Source of the DNA: Hyphomicrobiales bacterium
GTDB lineage: Bacteria; Pseudomonadota; Alphaproteobacteria; Rhizobiales; Rhizobiaceae
Assembly (NCBI GenBank): GCA_900469345.1
Contig: UBWZ01000004.1
Location: 186,001 to 250,000, forward strand
Reading direction: 5' to 3'
DNA: 64,000 nucleotides
The translations under genes and the position numbers were made by a program. Below are positions 35,823 to 44,998 of this stretch, in pieces. Under the pieces are notes generated by a model that saw only the letters and a list, made by a program, of their open reading frames with translations, searched no databases and had not been told where the DNA came from. Every line of letters begins with the position of its first letter. Positions within the stretch are counted from its first letter, which is position 1.

Positions 35823-36329
35823 TCACCAGCGCTCTGTTCCGGGCGGACCTTTGAACGGGCCGGCAAAGGCTGAGGTGATCCATCCGCCGTAGAACGTCCC
35901 GGCCTGGGGTACGACGGCCTCGCCGTCGACGAGGCACAGGTCCATGGTCTGCGGATAAAAGGCTATGAAGTCCCGGATCAGGACAAAGGATGGCGTGGGA
36001 TGCGGATAGGCCCAGGCCGCGTTCCGGCTCGTCTTGTCGCCCGATACGATATCGAAATAACGCGCCTGCCCCTTCCACTCGCAGACCGACCTGTCGCTGC
36101 TTTCGCGGAGCAGGGAAAGATCGACGTCCGCGGGGGGAAAATAATAGGTCGGCGGATGACTTGTTTCGATTGTCCGCACGGCGGCCGTGGTCTCCGCGAG
36201 AACGCGACCGTTAAAGATGATTTTCAAGTGATTGCGCACCGGCTGCGCGATACTCGGCCTCGGGAAAGACCAGACACTCTCCTGCCCGGGCCGGCATGGG
36301 TCTGGAACGGGATGCGCAAGCTTAGCCAT
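35823..36329 (-). CDS. DUF427 family protein
   Basis: A 168-aa soluble protein with the DUF427 marks: IFNGRVLAETTAAVRTIETSHPPTYYFP (split around the IETSH core), SVCEWKGQARYFDI and NAAWAYPHP, ending in a Trp-rich terminus (FYGGWITSAFAGPFKG). The family's function is unknown; the fold is a small beta barrel. GGAGGA lies close before the ATG. It follows the FAD monooxygenase by 51 bp and may be cotranscribed with it. Confidence 0.82.
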   Translation of the reverse strand: MAKLAHPVPDPCRPGQESVWSFPRPSIAQPVRNHLKIIFNGRVLAETTAAVRTIETSHPPTYYFPPADVDLSLLRESSDRSVCEWKGQARYFDIVSGDKTSRNAAWAYPHPTPSFVLIRDFIAFYPQTMDLCLVDGEAVVPQAGTFYGGWITSAFAGPFKGPPGTERW

Positions 36330-36380
36330 GATCTCCTCCGGTCCGGGCCAGCGATAGTGGGCCTCCGCACCTCGTCCGCT

Positions 36381-37964
36381 TCATGATGGTATAAAGCTCC
36401 GCATGCGCTCCGGGGACAAGCCCTTCTCATCCTTTTCCGGGCCGGTACGCGTCTCGGCATATCCCATCGCTTTGGCGACGTCTTCTAAGGTAAGCATTTG
36501 ATCCCGCTCGATCGCCAGGCCGATGATGTGGTCCGGCCGGACATAGACGAACGAGATGTCACCGAACCCCTGCCCGTCCAGCCACCGTGGCAGGGTGACG
36601 ACCGGCAGGTCGAGTTCGGCCGCCACCGCCACCGCCTGCTGCGCCGCAAGTGTTTCGGCACGCACGAGGATCATCCCCCAGCGGCCGATCTGGTCATGCA
36701 GTCGGCCGTTCAGCATGACGATGTCGGGCATCCGCTGCCCGACAAGATCGCCCTTGCCGGTGAGGATCGGCGAAGCACCATAATCGACGAACAGCATGGA
36801 ATGCTGGGCTGCCGCCTTTTCCATGACGCCGAGCGACCTGCCGAGCCCGATATGCGCAAATACGAATTTCCGCAGCCATTTCGGTGCTGTCTGAATTTTC
36901 TCCGAAACGTCGGTCAGCGGCTTGACCGCGTTGCGAAACGCATCCCGCTGTTCGACCTCGTAGGATTGCAGCAAGGACTCCCGTGATCCACGCCGTGCGA
37001 GGATCGCATCAAGCTTCCACGCCAGATTGAAGGCATCGCGAATTCCGGTATTGAGGCCTTGGCCGCCCGCCGGGCTGTTGAGATGGGCCGCGTCGCCGGC
37101 CAGCACGACACGCCCGGCATGGAATCTCGGGGCGAGGCGCTCGTGCTTGCGATACGCCGACGTCCAGATCGTGCGCCGCCAGCTGTCCGGGCCGAACAGG
37201 GCTTCGGTCAGATCCCGCGCGTGATTGGCGAGGTCGGCGTCCGCCAGATTGTCGGGAACGCCTTGTTCGATCAGGCGCCAGGTGCGCGGCGCGTAGCGGA
37301 TCGACATCAGCAGGACCGCGCGATCAGGTTCGGCGAGCCAGCTCTCGGCGGTATCGGCTTCCTCGCTCACCTCGACGTCGGCCAGCAGCGCGCGGGTCGC
37401 GTAGGTCTTGCCCTCGAGTTGCCAGCCGAGCTGCTCGCGCACCGCGCTGTGGGCACCATCGGCCCCGATCAGGAAATCGGACCGCAGCACGCCGTCGCGG
37501 CCATCGGCATGGCGCAGGTGAAGCAGAACATCGTCGGCCTGCGCCTCGAACCGCTCGAAGGTGCAGCCCATCGCCACGGTGATCCGCGGCTCGGCCTGCG
37601 CCGCATCGAGCAGGACGCGCTCGGTGCGGTCCTGCGGGATCGCCAGGCAATAATTGCACTGGGTGATGCCGTCGTAAGCATTGAAGTCGAGGTCGATAAG
37701 CGTTTCTCGGGTCGAGCCGCGCCGGAGCCGCAGGTGCGAGGTTCGCTCACCCGCTGCCAGAAGCGCTTCGAGTTGCCCGAGCGAGCGCAAGATCTCGAGC
37801 GTGCGCGGGAACATCGCTATGGCGCGAGAATGGGGGTCGAGCTCGGTCTTCCGCTCGATCACGACGCTGGGAATGTCGCGCCGTGCCAGCGCAAGCGCGA
37901 GCGTGAGGCCGACGGGGCCAGCCCCGATGATCGCGACCTTCGTATGTGCGGGAAAATCAGCCAT
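36381..37964 (-). CDS. FAD-dependent aromatic hydroxylase-like monooxygenase
   Basis: A 527-aa flavoprotein of the phenol/PHBH hydroxylase group (UbiH/MhpA/TfdB-like). It shows the Rossmann motif GAGPVGLTLALALAR near residue 14, the DG motif (FLIGADGAHSAVRE), the GD motif (LAGDAAHLNSPAGGQGLNTGIRD) and a C-terminal thioredoxin-like region. It would hydroxylate an aromatic or polyketide ring using NAD(P)H and oxygen. ATG 37964 is chosen for a GGAGG 5 nt upstream. A TetR gene is divergent with repeated operators between them, implying substrate-induced expression. The substrate is unknown. Confidence 0.87.
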   Translation of the reverse strand: MADFPAHTKVAIIGAGPVGLTLALALARRDIPSVVIERKTELDPHSRAIAMFPRTLEILRSLGQLEALLAAGERTSHLRLRRGSTRETLIDLDFNAYDGITQCNYCLAIPQDRTERVLLDAAQAEPRITVAMGCTFERFEAQADDVLLHLRHADGRDGVLRSDFLIGADGAHSAVREQLGWQLEGKTYATRALLADVEVSEEADTAESWLAEPDRAVLLMSIRYAPRTWRLIEQGVPDNLADADLANHARDLTEALFGPDSWRRTIWTSAYRKHERLAPRFHAGRVVLAGDAAHLNSPAGGQGLNTGIRDAFNLAWKLDAILARRGSRESLLQSYEVEQRDAFRNAVKPLTDVSEKIQTAPKWLRKFVFAHIGLGRSLGVMEKAAAQHSMLFVDYGASPILTGKGDLVGQRMPDIVMLNGRLHDQIGRWGMILVRAETLAAQQAVAVAAELDLPVVTLPRWLDGQGFGDISFVYVRPDHIIGLAIERDQMLTLEDVAKAMGYAETRTGPEKDEKGLSPERMRSFIPS

Positions 37965-38185
37965 CCATTCCTCCATGAAAGCGTTGTCGAACCAATGTCT
38001 GCTCGGCCGATCGACCGTGTGCTAGGCCCCGGCAAGCTTCGCACCGCCCGTCGTCAGGAAGGCGGCTCCGCCAGTGCTTGGCACGTCCAGGCCAGACAGG
38101 GCTTTCCGCGTGACGATCGGGAGGGGGAAGTGAGCGTCGTCATCATGGCGCCTCCTGCACGTTGCGTTCGGCGTCTTCGCCGCTA

Positions 38186-38202
38186 TGTTGTCGATGTCAA
38201 CA
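38186..38202. promoter_or_regulatory. TetR operator copy 1
   Basis: TGTTG-TCGATGT-CAACA is an imperfect palindrome between the divergent monooxygenase and TetR genes. Its reverse strand contains TTGACA, a possible -35 box. A near-identical copy lies 34 bp downstream. Confidence 0.55.
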
Positions 38203-38219
38203 CCAGACCTAGGGCAGAA

Positions 38220-38236
38220 TGTAGTCGATGTCAACA
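38220..38236. promoter_or_regulatory. TetR operator copy 2, overlapping the tetR start
   Basis: This 17-bp element matches copy 1 at 16 of 17 positions and includes the ATG at 38228. A start to start spacing of 34 bp is about three helical turns, putting both copies on one face. Binding here would block tetR translation initiation or transcription, consistent with autorepression. Confidence 0.5.
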
Positions 38237-38860
38237 TTGAAGGACGAGCCGGGATACGGTCGGCGCTATCACCACGGCGGACTGCGCGAGGCGCTGGTCG
38301 AGCGTGCCGTTGCGGTGATCGGTGAGGCGGGCGTCGACGCGGTTAGTTTGCGCGGATTGGCGCGGGATCTTGGCGTCTCGCACGCTGCCCCGGCGCGACA
38401 TTTCGCATCGCGCGATGCCCTGCTGGCGGCGGTCGCCGAAGACGGCGTCGACCGCCTGGTCGCCGCGACCGAAGCGGCGGTTGCCGCTTGCGTCGACGAT
38501 CCGGTGGAACAGCTAAAGGCAATGGCCAGCGCCTACCTCCGCTGGGCCGCCGAGCATCCGGCGCATTACAACGCGGTCCGCAATCCCGAGGTCACACGAC
38601 ATGCGCACGCGTCGCTAGGCGCAAAGATGAGCGCTTTTTTCGCCCGCCAGCAATCCGCGCTCCTCGCCGCCCAGAGCCGCAGCGGCGTCGATCCCGGACT
38701 GACGATGTTTCGGCTGGTGGCCGTTTTGGTCGGGACCGCCACGGTCATGGCCGATCCGCTTTATCGAAACGTTATTGGTAAGGTCGCGACCAGTGACGCG
38801 ATCGAACAAACGGTGTCGGCCGTCCTGCGCGATCGAGGCGCTGCCGATCCGGACGCTTGA
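38228..38860 (+). CDS. TetR-family transcriptional regulator
   Basis: A 210-aa TetR protein: an N-terminal HTH (residues 17-60; YHHGGLREALVERAV and LRGLARDLGVSHAAPARHF) and a helical ligand domain. No good ribosome site precedes the ATG, which lies within an operator repeat; a leaderless or weakly translated message is possible. Being divergent from the FAD monooxygenase gene, it very likely represses that gene and itself until an aromatic inducer binds. Confidence 0.87.
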   Translation: MSTLKDEPGYGRRYHHGGLREALVERAVAVIGEAGVDAVSLRGLARDLGVSHAAPARHFASRDALLAAVAEDGVDRLVAATEAAVAACVDDPVEQLKAMASAYLRWAAEHPAHYNAVRNPEVTRHAHASLGAKMSAFFARQQSALLAAQSRSGVDPGLTMFRLVAVLVGTATVMADPLYRNVIGKVATSDAIEQTVSAVLRDRGAADPDA

Positions 38861-38961
38861 AACACTGATGTCGGCTAACCTGTAATGCCGGCCACTCCAT
38901 TCCTGTTATCGCGACGTCCCAAGGCGTCGACCATCCGGCCCCCTCGCACCATATCGGGCGC

Positions 38962-39729
38962 TTAGCGCCGGTTGATGCGCCCGCCGTCCAGGTCGACCAC
39001 GGTGCCCGAGAGATAGCCCATGTCCGGCGATGCCAGCGTCGCGACCAGGCGGGCGACTTCTTCCGGCGTGCAGAGACGGTCGAACGGCAGTCCGGTCAGG
39101 ATCTCGGGCCAGCGCTCCTCGTCCCCATAGGTGCTGCGGGCGCGACCACGGGCGACATCGACCACCCGGTCCGTCGCGGTGCCCGTCGGGTTGATGCCGA
39201 ACACGCGCACGTTCCAGTCGACCGATTGCGCTCCGACGGCTTCCGTAAACGCGATCAGCCCGGCATTCGCGGTGCTGCCGCAGATATAGTCCCAGCGCGG
39301 CATGCGCCCCAGATCGCCGATGATGTTGACGATCACGCCGGCGTGCCGCTCCTTCATGCGCTTCAGGTAAAGCTGCGTCAGGTGGATGTAGCCGAACACC
39401 TTGAGCTGCCAGGACGACTGCCACTGGCCGATATCGAGGGTGAAGAGATCGCCGCCCGGAATGCCGCCGGCATTGTTGACGAGGATGTCGATCTCGCCGA
39501 AACGATCCGCAAGTGCCACCCGGTCCGCTTCGAGCGAAAGATCGCAAGCAGCAAGCTGCACCGGGGAGCCCGTCGGCAGCGTCGCCCTGGCTTTCTCAAG
39601 CGCCTCCAGCGAGCGGCCGGTGAGAATGACGCTGGCGCCCCTTTCCGCAAAGGCTGCGGCGCAGGCAAGGCCGATCCCCTTCGAACTGCCGGTCACGAGC
39701 ACGGACTTCCCGGCATAACCGTCATTCAT
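38962..39729 (-). CDS. Short-chain dehydrogenase/reductase lacking the catalytic Lys
   Basis: A 255-aa classical-SDR fold protein: cofactor motif TGSSKGIG (residues 13-20), NNAG (85-88) and C-terminal SGTVVDLDGG. The catalytic region is atypical: Tyr148 is followed by ICGS where YxxxK is expected, so Ser152 takes the Lys position, and Gly138 stands where Ser is expected. I recall a branch of SDRs with a similar YxxGS/A-xxNA pattern, so this may be family-specific rather than decay. It is the last gene after a NitT/TauT importer and presumably acts on the imported compound. Confidence 0.83.
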   Translation of the reverse strand: MNDGYAGKSVLVTGSSKGIGLACAAAFAERGASVILTGRSLEALEKARATLPTGSPVQLAACDLSLEADRVALADRFGEIDILVNNAGGIPGGDLFTLDIGQWQSSWQLKVFGYIHLTQLYLKRMKERHAGVIVNIIGDLGRMPRWDYICGSTANAGLIAFTEAVGAQSVDWNVRVFGINPTGTATDRVVDVARGRARSTYGDEERWPEILTGLPFDRLCTPEEVARLVATLASPDMGYLSGTVVDLDGGRINRR

Positions 39730-39770
39730 GATGCATTCCTTCTGGCGGTGACGGGAGGAGATGGCGACAG

Positions 39771-40550
39771 CTATTCCGCCGCAATGGCCTTGGCGGGGTG
39801 CGCGTCGCGCATCACCTGCATGATCTCGGCCTTGTAGCGGATGAACGCCGGCGTGGTCAGATCGTCGATGGAACGCGGACGCGGCAAATCGATGGCGATC
39901 TGCCGGGCGATCCGCGCCGGTCTGGCAGACATGATGCAGACCCGATCCGCGAGCAGCACCGCCTCGTCGATGTCATGCGTCACGAACACGACCGTCGTCT
40001 TGAGGCGCTGCCAGACCTCCAGCAGCAGTTCCTGCATGGAAAGCCGCGTCTGCGCATCGAGCGCACCGAAGGGCTCGTCCATCAAAAGCGCCCTCGGCTT
40101 CATCACCAGCACCCGCGCGATACCGACGCGCTGGCGCATGCCGCCCGACAGCTGCGACGGATAGGCCTGGGCGAAATCCTTGAGTCCAACCAGCGCCAGC
40201 ATGTCGTGCGCGATCTTCTCATAGACCGGTTTGGCAACCCCCTGCATGCGCGGCCCGAAGGTCACGTTGTCGAACACCGTGAGCCAGGGAAACAGCGCCG
40301 CTTCCTGGAAAACCACGCCCCGGTCCGGTCCGGCCTTGCCGACCGGCTGGCCGTCGAACCGCACCTCGCCTTCGGTCTTGCTCTCGAAGCCTGCAAGAAT
40401 GTTGAGGAGCGTCGACTTTCCGCACCCGGACGGGCCGAGCAGCGCGATGAACTCGCCTTCCGCCACGTCGAGGCTGACATGGTCGAGCGCATTGACAGGC
40501 TTGGGGCCGGGATAGACCTTGGCGAGGCTGGAGATTTCGATGCGGGCCAT
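39771..40550 (-). CDS. NitT/TauT-family ABC transporter ATP-binding protein
   Basis: A 259-aa ATPase of the SsuB/TauB/NrtD class: Walker A GPSGCGKST (residues 39-47), Q-loop VVFQEAALFPW, signature LSGGMRQR, Walker B LLMDEPFGALD and the H-loop VTHD. ATG 40550 is used; the frame is open further upstream only as a shadow of the permease. It follows the permease by 11 bp and precedes the SDR by 41 bp. It would drive import of a nitrate, sulfonate, pyrimidine-like or aromatic acid substrate. Confidence 0.87.
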   Translation of the reverse strand: MARIEISSLAKVYPGPKPVNALDHVSLDVAEGEFIALLGPSGCGKSTLLNILAGFESKTEGEVRFDGQPVGKAGPDRGVVFQEAALFPWLTVFDNVTFGPRMQGVAKPVYEKIAHDMLALVGLKDFAQAYPSQLSGGMRQRVGIARVLVMKPRALLMDEPFGALDAQTRLSMQELLLEVWQRLKTTVVFVTHDIDEAVLLADRVCIMSARPARIARQIAIDLPRPRSIDDLTTPAFIRYKAEIMQVMRDAHPAKAIAAE

Positions 40551-40561
40551 GGGTGTTCCGA

Positions 40562-41434
40562 TCAGCGGTTCGAATTGACGAGGCGCCAGGACAGCGCGTA
40601 GCGCTCGATCATCAGAATCAACTGGTCGCTCAGAAGTCCCATGATGCCGATCGTCGCCATGTCGGCGATCACCACATCCATGCGGCCGAGATAATAGGCG
40701 TCCCAGAGCACGTAACCGAGACCGGATTTGACGGCGATCATTTCCGCGACGATCACCGCGGTCCAGCCCGTGCCGAGCCCGATGCGAACGCCGGTGAAGA
40801 TCGACGGCAGCGAGGCCGGAATGACGACGCGCAAAAGGATGTCGAGGCGGCTGGCGCCCATCATCTGTGCGGCGCGAACGAGGTTGCGCTCCACATGGCG
40901 GGCGCCCTGGGTGGTGTTGATCACTACCGGATAGAACACGCCGAGCGCGATGAGGAAAACCGCACCGATGCTGGAAATACCGAACACGGCGATGGCAAAC
41001 GGCAGCCAGGCAGTGATCGGGATCGGCCGCAGCATCTGCAGCGCCGGATCGACGGCACCGGCCACCAGCCGGTTCCAGCCGATCATGATGCCGGTCGGAA
41101 TGCCGACCAGAAGCGCGACCGCAAAGCCTTGCAGGACCCGCGTCGTCGAAAACACGACGCTGTCGAACCACGAGCCGCTATAGGGGTTCATTCCCATGCC
41201 GCGATTGCCGAAGGCCCAGGTGTACCAGGCACTGGCAACCCGATCGGGTGTCGGAAGCACGCCGCCGAACAGCGAGCCGCCGGTACCGGCGAGCTGCCAG
41301 AGCAGGATGACCAGCAGAGGCAGCACCGCACCCGCAGCCAGCTTGCGCAAATGCAGGCCACCGCGGAAGGCGGCAAGGCCGTAAGCGGAAGGGCGGGCCG
41401 ATGTCGTCACCGCCTCGTGGGCGCCATGGGTCAT
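40562..41434 (-). CDS. NitT/TauT-family ABC transporter permease
   Basis: A 290-aa SsuC/TauC-type permease with about six helices and the EAA-like loop (RAAQMMGASRLDILLRVVIPASLPSIFTG in two parts around ASRL). ATG 41434 follows a GGATGGAA purine stretch; an earlier start at 41491 would overlap the binding-protein stop region. It lies 65 bp after the binding-protein gene and 11 bp before the ATPase gene. Confidence 0.85.
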   Translation of the reverse strand: MTHGAHEAVTTSARPSAYGLAAFRGGLHLRKLAAGAVLPLLVILLWQLAGTGGSLFGGVLPTPDRVASAWYTWAFGNRGMGMNPYSGSWFDSVVFSTTRVLQGFAVALLVGIPTGIMIGWNRLVAGAVDPALQMLRPIPITAWLPFAIAVFGISSIGAVFLIALGVFYPVVINTTQGARHVERNLVRAAQMMGASRLDILLRVVIPASLPSIFTGVRIGLGTGWTAVIVAEMIAVKSGLGYVLWDAYYLGRMDVVIADMATIGIMGLLSDQLILMIERYALSWRLVNSNR

Positions 41435-41499
41435 TGTTCCATCCAGTTCTGCTTGAACAGTGGTATGGCCGGCCCTGTGTCGGGCCGGCATCCTTGCGA

Positions 41500-42501
41500 T
41501 CAGAATGCCTTGGCATCCGTGACGATGCTGTCGTCCCAGTTGGCGGCGATATCGGCCGATACATCCTTCTGGATAACGCCGAGCTCGGCAAAGGCCTTCG
41601 CCTGCCGTTCGATCTGGGCCGGCGTGACGACGGAACCAAGCGCGATCGGCTTGGCGGCTTCGGCAGCGACGGCCGGATCAAGCCCGGTCAGCTTGGCATA
41701 GGCTGAAGCAAACGCCTGGGGATCGGCGGCCAGCGTCTTCTGCGCGTTGAGATAAGCCCAGACAAAGCGGACGACGGCGTCCCGCTTGGTGTCGAGAGCG
41801 GTGCGCGACGCCACCATCATGCCGAGTTCAGCCCCCACCGCCTGCGACTGGCTGTATTCGAGGTTCTTCGCAAAATAGCCGTATCCGCCGATCACCGGCA
41901 GCGACTCGAAGGGTTCCCAGGTCACGATCGCATCGACTTCACCGTTCTTCAGCGCCTGGTTGAAGTTGGCGCCGCCACCCTGGATGTTGACGGTTTTGAT
42001 GCTGTCATAGGGGACGCCCTTTTCGATCAGCGTCGCGGCAAACTGGAACCAGACCGCCGAACCCGGCGCGATCGCGACCGTCTTGCCCTTCAGGTCGTTC
42101 CAGCTGTCGAGCGTCACGCCCTTGCGGCCAATGACGTATTTCGGCGAGGACCCGACGCCCATCAGGCCGACGGCGTTCTTGGAGCCGTTGGAGAGCGCGA
42201 TGGCGAGGTCCGCAGGGCCGACGGTTGCCACATCCAGCGAACCGGCCAGCAGCGCCGTGCGCGTATCGGCATAGCGGGCGAACTCGACGAGGTTGATCTT
42301 TACGCCGAGCTTTTCCAAAGGCTCGACCACCATCTGGATCGGCGCGAGGTGCCCCACCTTCTGGTAGCCGATGTTGAGCGTGGTCTGCTGTGGCAGGGAA
42401 GAGGGTGTTCCGCCCTGCGCAAACCCCAGCGCCGGCGCAAGCGTGAGGCAGGCAGCGATCGCAGCGCCTCTCAAAGTCTTCATGGAGTCAATGACGTTCA
42501 T
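41500..42501 (-). CDS. NitT/TauT-family substrate-binding protein
   Basis: A 333-aa SsuA/TauA-type periplasmic protein with a signal peptide (residues 1-29, ending GFA-QGG). Family marks: LNIGYQKVGHLAP, FARYADTRTALLAGSLDVATVGPAD and EVDAIVTWEP. The ATG at 42501 has GGGGAA about 9 nt upstream. The ligand is not predictable; the divergent amidase operon suggests an amide or nitrogen compound and the SDR suggests a further oxidation step. Confidence 0.85.
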   Translation of the reverse strand: MNVIDSMKTLRGAAIAACLTLAPALGFAQGGTPSSLPQQTTLNIGYQKVGHLAPIQMVVEPLEKLGVKINLVEFARYADTRTALLAGSLDVATVGPADLAIALSNGSKNAVGLMGVGSSPKYVIGRKGVTLDSWNDLKGKTVAIAPGSAVWFQFAATLIEKGVPYDSIKTVNIQGGGANFNQALKNGEVDAIVTWEPFESLPVIGGYGYFAKNLEYSQSQAVGAELGMMVASRTALDTKRDAVVRFVWAYLNAQKTLAADPQAFASAYAKLTGLDPAVAAEAAKPIALGSVVTPAQIERQAKAFAELGVIQKDVSADIAANWDDSIVTDAKAF

Positions 42502-42521
42502 TGTTGTCGTTCCCCTAAAAG

Positions 42522-42536
42522 CCCAGTTTTCCTGGG
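42522..42536 (-). other. Small hairpin in binding-protein leader
   Basis: CCCAG/CTGGG (5 bp, 5-nt loop) followed on the minus strand by CTTTTAGGGG lies between the LysR stop and the binding-protein start, immediately upstream of its Shine-Dalgarno. It could be a weak terminator of lysR or modulate ribosome access. Confidence 0.35.
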
Positions 42537-42693
42537 TCCGCACGACCTGCGTCGCTTGCCGATCTGAGGAAAGTAAAGGACTTCCATTCCCTCGCGTCCA
42601 TGACGTGAAGGCTCTAGCAGCTATGCCGCAAAAGGCGTCGGAAGCGAGCGGGCGGGAATGGAGCGCATGGGATGGCCAGGTGCCGGGCTCGAT

Positions 42694-43677
42694 CTAGTTG
42701 GTGGCCTCGTGAAAGGCGAAGGGCGAGGAGGCATCCGACCACTCAAACGACGGCCGGGGCTCCTCCAGGTGAAGCGCCGCGATCTCCGTCTGTATCGCCT
42801 TGCGAACTTCGCGCATGGCCGGGCTGAACGGCTTGTTCGGCATGGTCGCCAGGAGCATGACATTGGTCAGCGCCGGCTTGGTGATCCGCCAGGCGCAGAC
42901 CTGCCCGTTGCGGAGGTCGTCGATGACGCAACCGAGCGGCAGGATGCCGTAGAGCTTTTCGTGTCGCACGAGATTGGCGATCGTGCGCACCGCGTCGATC
43001 TCCATCTGCACGTCCATGGCAAGCCCCGCCTCGCCGACCACCCGGTCGATCAGGCGGCGCAGACCGTGGCTCTGGCCCTGCAGGACGAGCGGCAGCCGCA
43101 GCACCTCTTCCAGCGTCGCCTCGCCGATCGCGCCCTCGGGCCGAACGAGCCCAAGACCGGCGTCCGGCCGCCCGACGAGATAAAGCGCCTCGCTCAGCAG
43201 GCGCTCTAGGAGCAGCGAACTCGACTGGCGGGATTCATGCACGATGCCGATATCGATCTTGCCCGACATCATCCACTCGCAGACATGCCCCGAAAGCCCG
43301 TCAGTGATATGCAGCTTGATATCCGGGAAGGTTCGCCGCAACCGCATCAGCAGCGAGGCACCGATCATGGCGCTGACGGAAGGCGGCATGCCGAGCGTCA
43401 CCGTTCCGCCCGGCACGACCTTTTCAGCCCTAAGCTCGGCGCAGACACCCTCGAGCTGGTCGAGTGCGCGCTCGGCAACGTCGAGGAAGCGGCGGCCGGC
43501 CTCCGTCAGCGTCACGCCGCGCCCATTGCGGTAGAACAGCTTCGAGCCGATCTCCTCTTCCAGCTTGGCGATCTGCCGGCTGAGCGCCGGTTGCACCACC
43601 ATCAGCATGGCCGAAGCCTGCGAAAAACTGCCGATTTTTGCGACCGTCCGAAAATACTCGAGTTGCTTGAGTTCCAT
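42694..43677 (-). CDS. LysR-family transcriptional regulator
   Basis: A 327-aa LysR regulator: N-terminal HTH (residues 1-60; MELKQLEYFRTVAKIGSFSQA, then QPALSRQIAKLEEEIG) and a LysR substrate-binding domain of the CbbR/NAC-like group. It lies upstream of the NitT/TauT importer on the same strand (193-bp gap) and is divergent from the deacetylase-amidase operon (222-bp gap), so it can control both. Divergent transcription is the usual LysR arrangement. The inducer is unknown. Confidence 0.88.
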   Translation of the reverse strand: MELKQLEYFRTVAKIGSFSQASAMLMVVQPALSRQIAKLEEEIGSKLFYRNGRGVTLTEAGRRFLDVAERALDQLEGVCAELRAEKVVPGGTVTLGMPPSVSAMIGASLLMRLRRTFPDIKLHITDGLSGHVCEWMMSGKIDIGIVHESRQSSSLLLERLLSEALYLVGRPDAGLGLVRPEGAIGEATLEEVLRLPLVLQGQSHGLRRLIDRVVGEAGLAMDVQMEIDAVRTIANLVRHEKLYGILPLGCVIDDLRNGQVCAWRITKPALTNVMLLATMPNKPFSPAMREVRKAIQTEIAALHLEEPRPSFEWSDASSPFAFHEATN

Positions 43678-43899
43678 GTCGCGGCACTCCGTGAGGCATA
43701 TCTGATAGCACGTCGCCGCGACCTCCCAGTTCGCCGGACGTGGATTATGGTTCGCCTAGTTCGCAACCGATGAAGATCGGCCGCGTCGCTGAAATGAAGC
43801 ATGCAATTATCGCGCCAGACAGGCAGAGGGGCTTCGGTGACCGTCTGCTTGTCTGCAGGTGCCGGGGGCTGAACCGGCCGCGAGTTAAGAGGACAGGCC

Positions 43900-44808
43900 A
43901 TGTTGACGTCGAACCCACGCATCCCCTATCGCCTGGCAGGCGAGGCGCCAGTCCTGCCGCTCTACCGTGGCAAACGCATACTGGTGCAGCTTGTGGTCAA
44001 CATGGAGCACTGGCGGTTCGACCATCCCATGCCGCGCGGCATCAGCACGCCGCCGCAGGGTCGCCACAGCGTTCCGGACATTCCGAATTTCGCCTGGGCA
44101 GAATACGGAATGCGGGTCGGCATGCAGCGGATTTTCGATCTCTTCGAATCCAGGGGCCTGCCGGCGGCCGCGAGCTTGAATGCCAACGTGATCGATATTT
44201 ATCCAGCCTGCGCAGAAAAGACGCTGAAGCTCGGATGGGAATTCGTCGGCCACGGTCTCTACCAGCAGGCCGTCCACACGGAACCGGATGAACTGTCGAT
44301 CATCAAGCAGAGCCTCGACAAGGTCCGCCGCTTCACGGGCACAAAGGTGAAGGGTTGGCTGGGGCCGGGTCTCGGCGAAAGCGTTTCGACGCCGGAAAAC
44401 CTCAAGCGCTGCGGCATCGACTATCTTCTCGACTGGGTGGTCGACGACCAGCCCTGCTGGATGACGACAGCCGAGGGGCCGCTCCTCTCCGTTCCCTACA
44501 CGTTGGAACTGAACGACAGCACCGTCTATGCGGTGGAAAAGCATGCGACGGGGGAATTCCTCAACCGCGTCTGCCGCACGCTCGAGGCGCTCGAAGTCGA
44601 GGACAGCCTCGGACCGAAGATCATGACCGTCGCGCTTCATCCCCATCTGGTCGGCGTGCCCCACCGCGTGACCGAACTGAAAGACATGATCGAGACGATC
44701 GAGCGCCACCCGCTGACGGAGTTCGTGACCCCTGGCCAGGTGGCCGAGTGGTTCACGGACCTGCACCCGGCAAAACAGGCCACGCCGCCCCTGTCCATGG
44801 CGGTTTGA
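43900..44808 (+). CDS. Polysaccharide deacetylase-family protein (PuuE/allantoinase-like)
   Basis: A 302-aa NodB-fold hydrolase of the PuuE-like group (COG0726). Visible marks: VVNMEHWRFDHPMPRG, VPDIPNFAWAEYG, ASLNANV, EFVGHGLYQQ and ALHPHLVG, consistent with metal-binding His and a cyclic-amide substrate rather than a polysaccharide. There is no signal peptide, so it is cytosolic. AGAGGA lies 7 nt before the ATG. It heads an operon with an AtzG-like protein, an amidase and a membrane protein, which fits ring opening of a ureide or cyclic amide followed by amide hydrolysis. Confidence 0.8.
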   Translation: MLTSNPRIPYRLAGEAPVLPLYRGKRILVQLVVNMEHWRFDHPMPRGISTPPQGRHSVPDIPNFAWAEYGMRVGMQRIFDLFESRGLPAAASLNANVIDIYPACAEKTLKLGWEFVGHGLYQQAVHTEPDELSIIKQSLDKVRRFTGTKVKGWLGPGLGESVSTPENLKRCGIDYLLDWVVDDQPCWMTTAEGPLLSVPYTLELNDSTVYAVEKHATGEFLNRVCRTLEALEVEDSLGPKIMTVALHPHLVGVPHRVTELKDMIETIERHPLTEFVTPGQVAEWFTDLHPAKQATPPLSMAV

Positions 44809-44809
44809 C

Positions 44810-44998
44810 ATGAGCGTTGATCACGAGGCGGTGATGCAGGCCGCAACGGCTGCCGGGCTGGACAAGGCTGTGAAAGCCTTCCCGCAGGACCTGATCGCGG
44901 CGGCAGCGGCAGCCAAGGCCTTTCGCGGTGGCCTCGGCGCCCCGCCGGCTCCCTCCGACGAACCTTGGCCACCCATGCGCGTGGCAACCATTCCATGA
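44810..44998 (+). CDS. AtzG-like small protein (DUF4089 type)
   Basis: A 62-aa protein: an Ala-rich helix (residues 6-40) and a tail APPAPSDEPWPPMRV. AtzG-type proteins of this size form a complex with the amidase AtzE (1-carboxybiuret hydrolase) and are needed for its stability. It begins one base after the deacetylase stop and overlaps the amidase start by 4 bp (ATGA), the expected arrangement for obligate partners. The assignment rests on size, tail pattern and position. Confidence 0.65.
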   Translation: MSVDHEAVMQAATAAGLDKAVKAFPQDLIAAAAAAKAFRGGLGAPPAPSDEPWPPMRVATIP

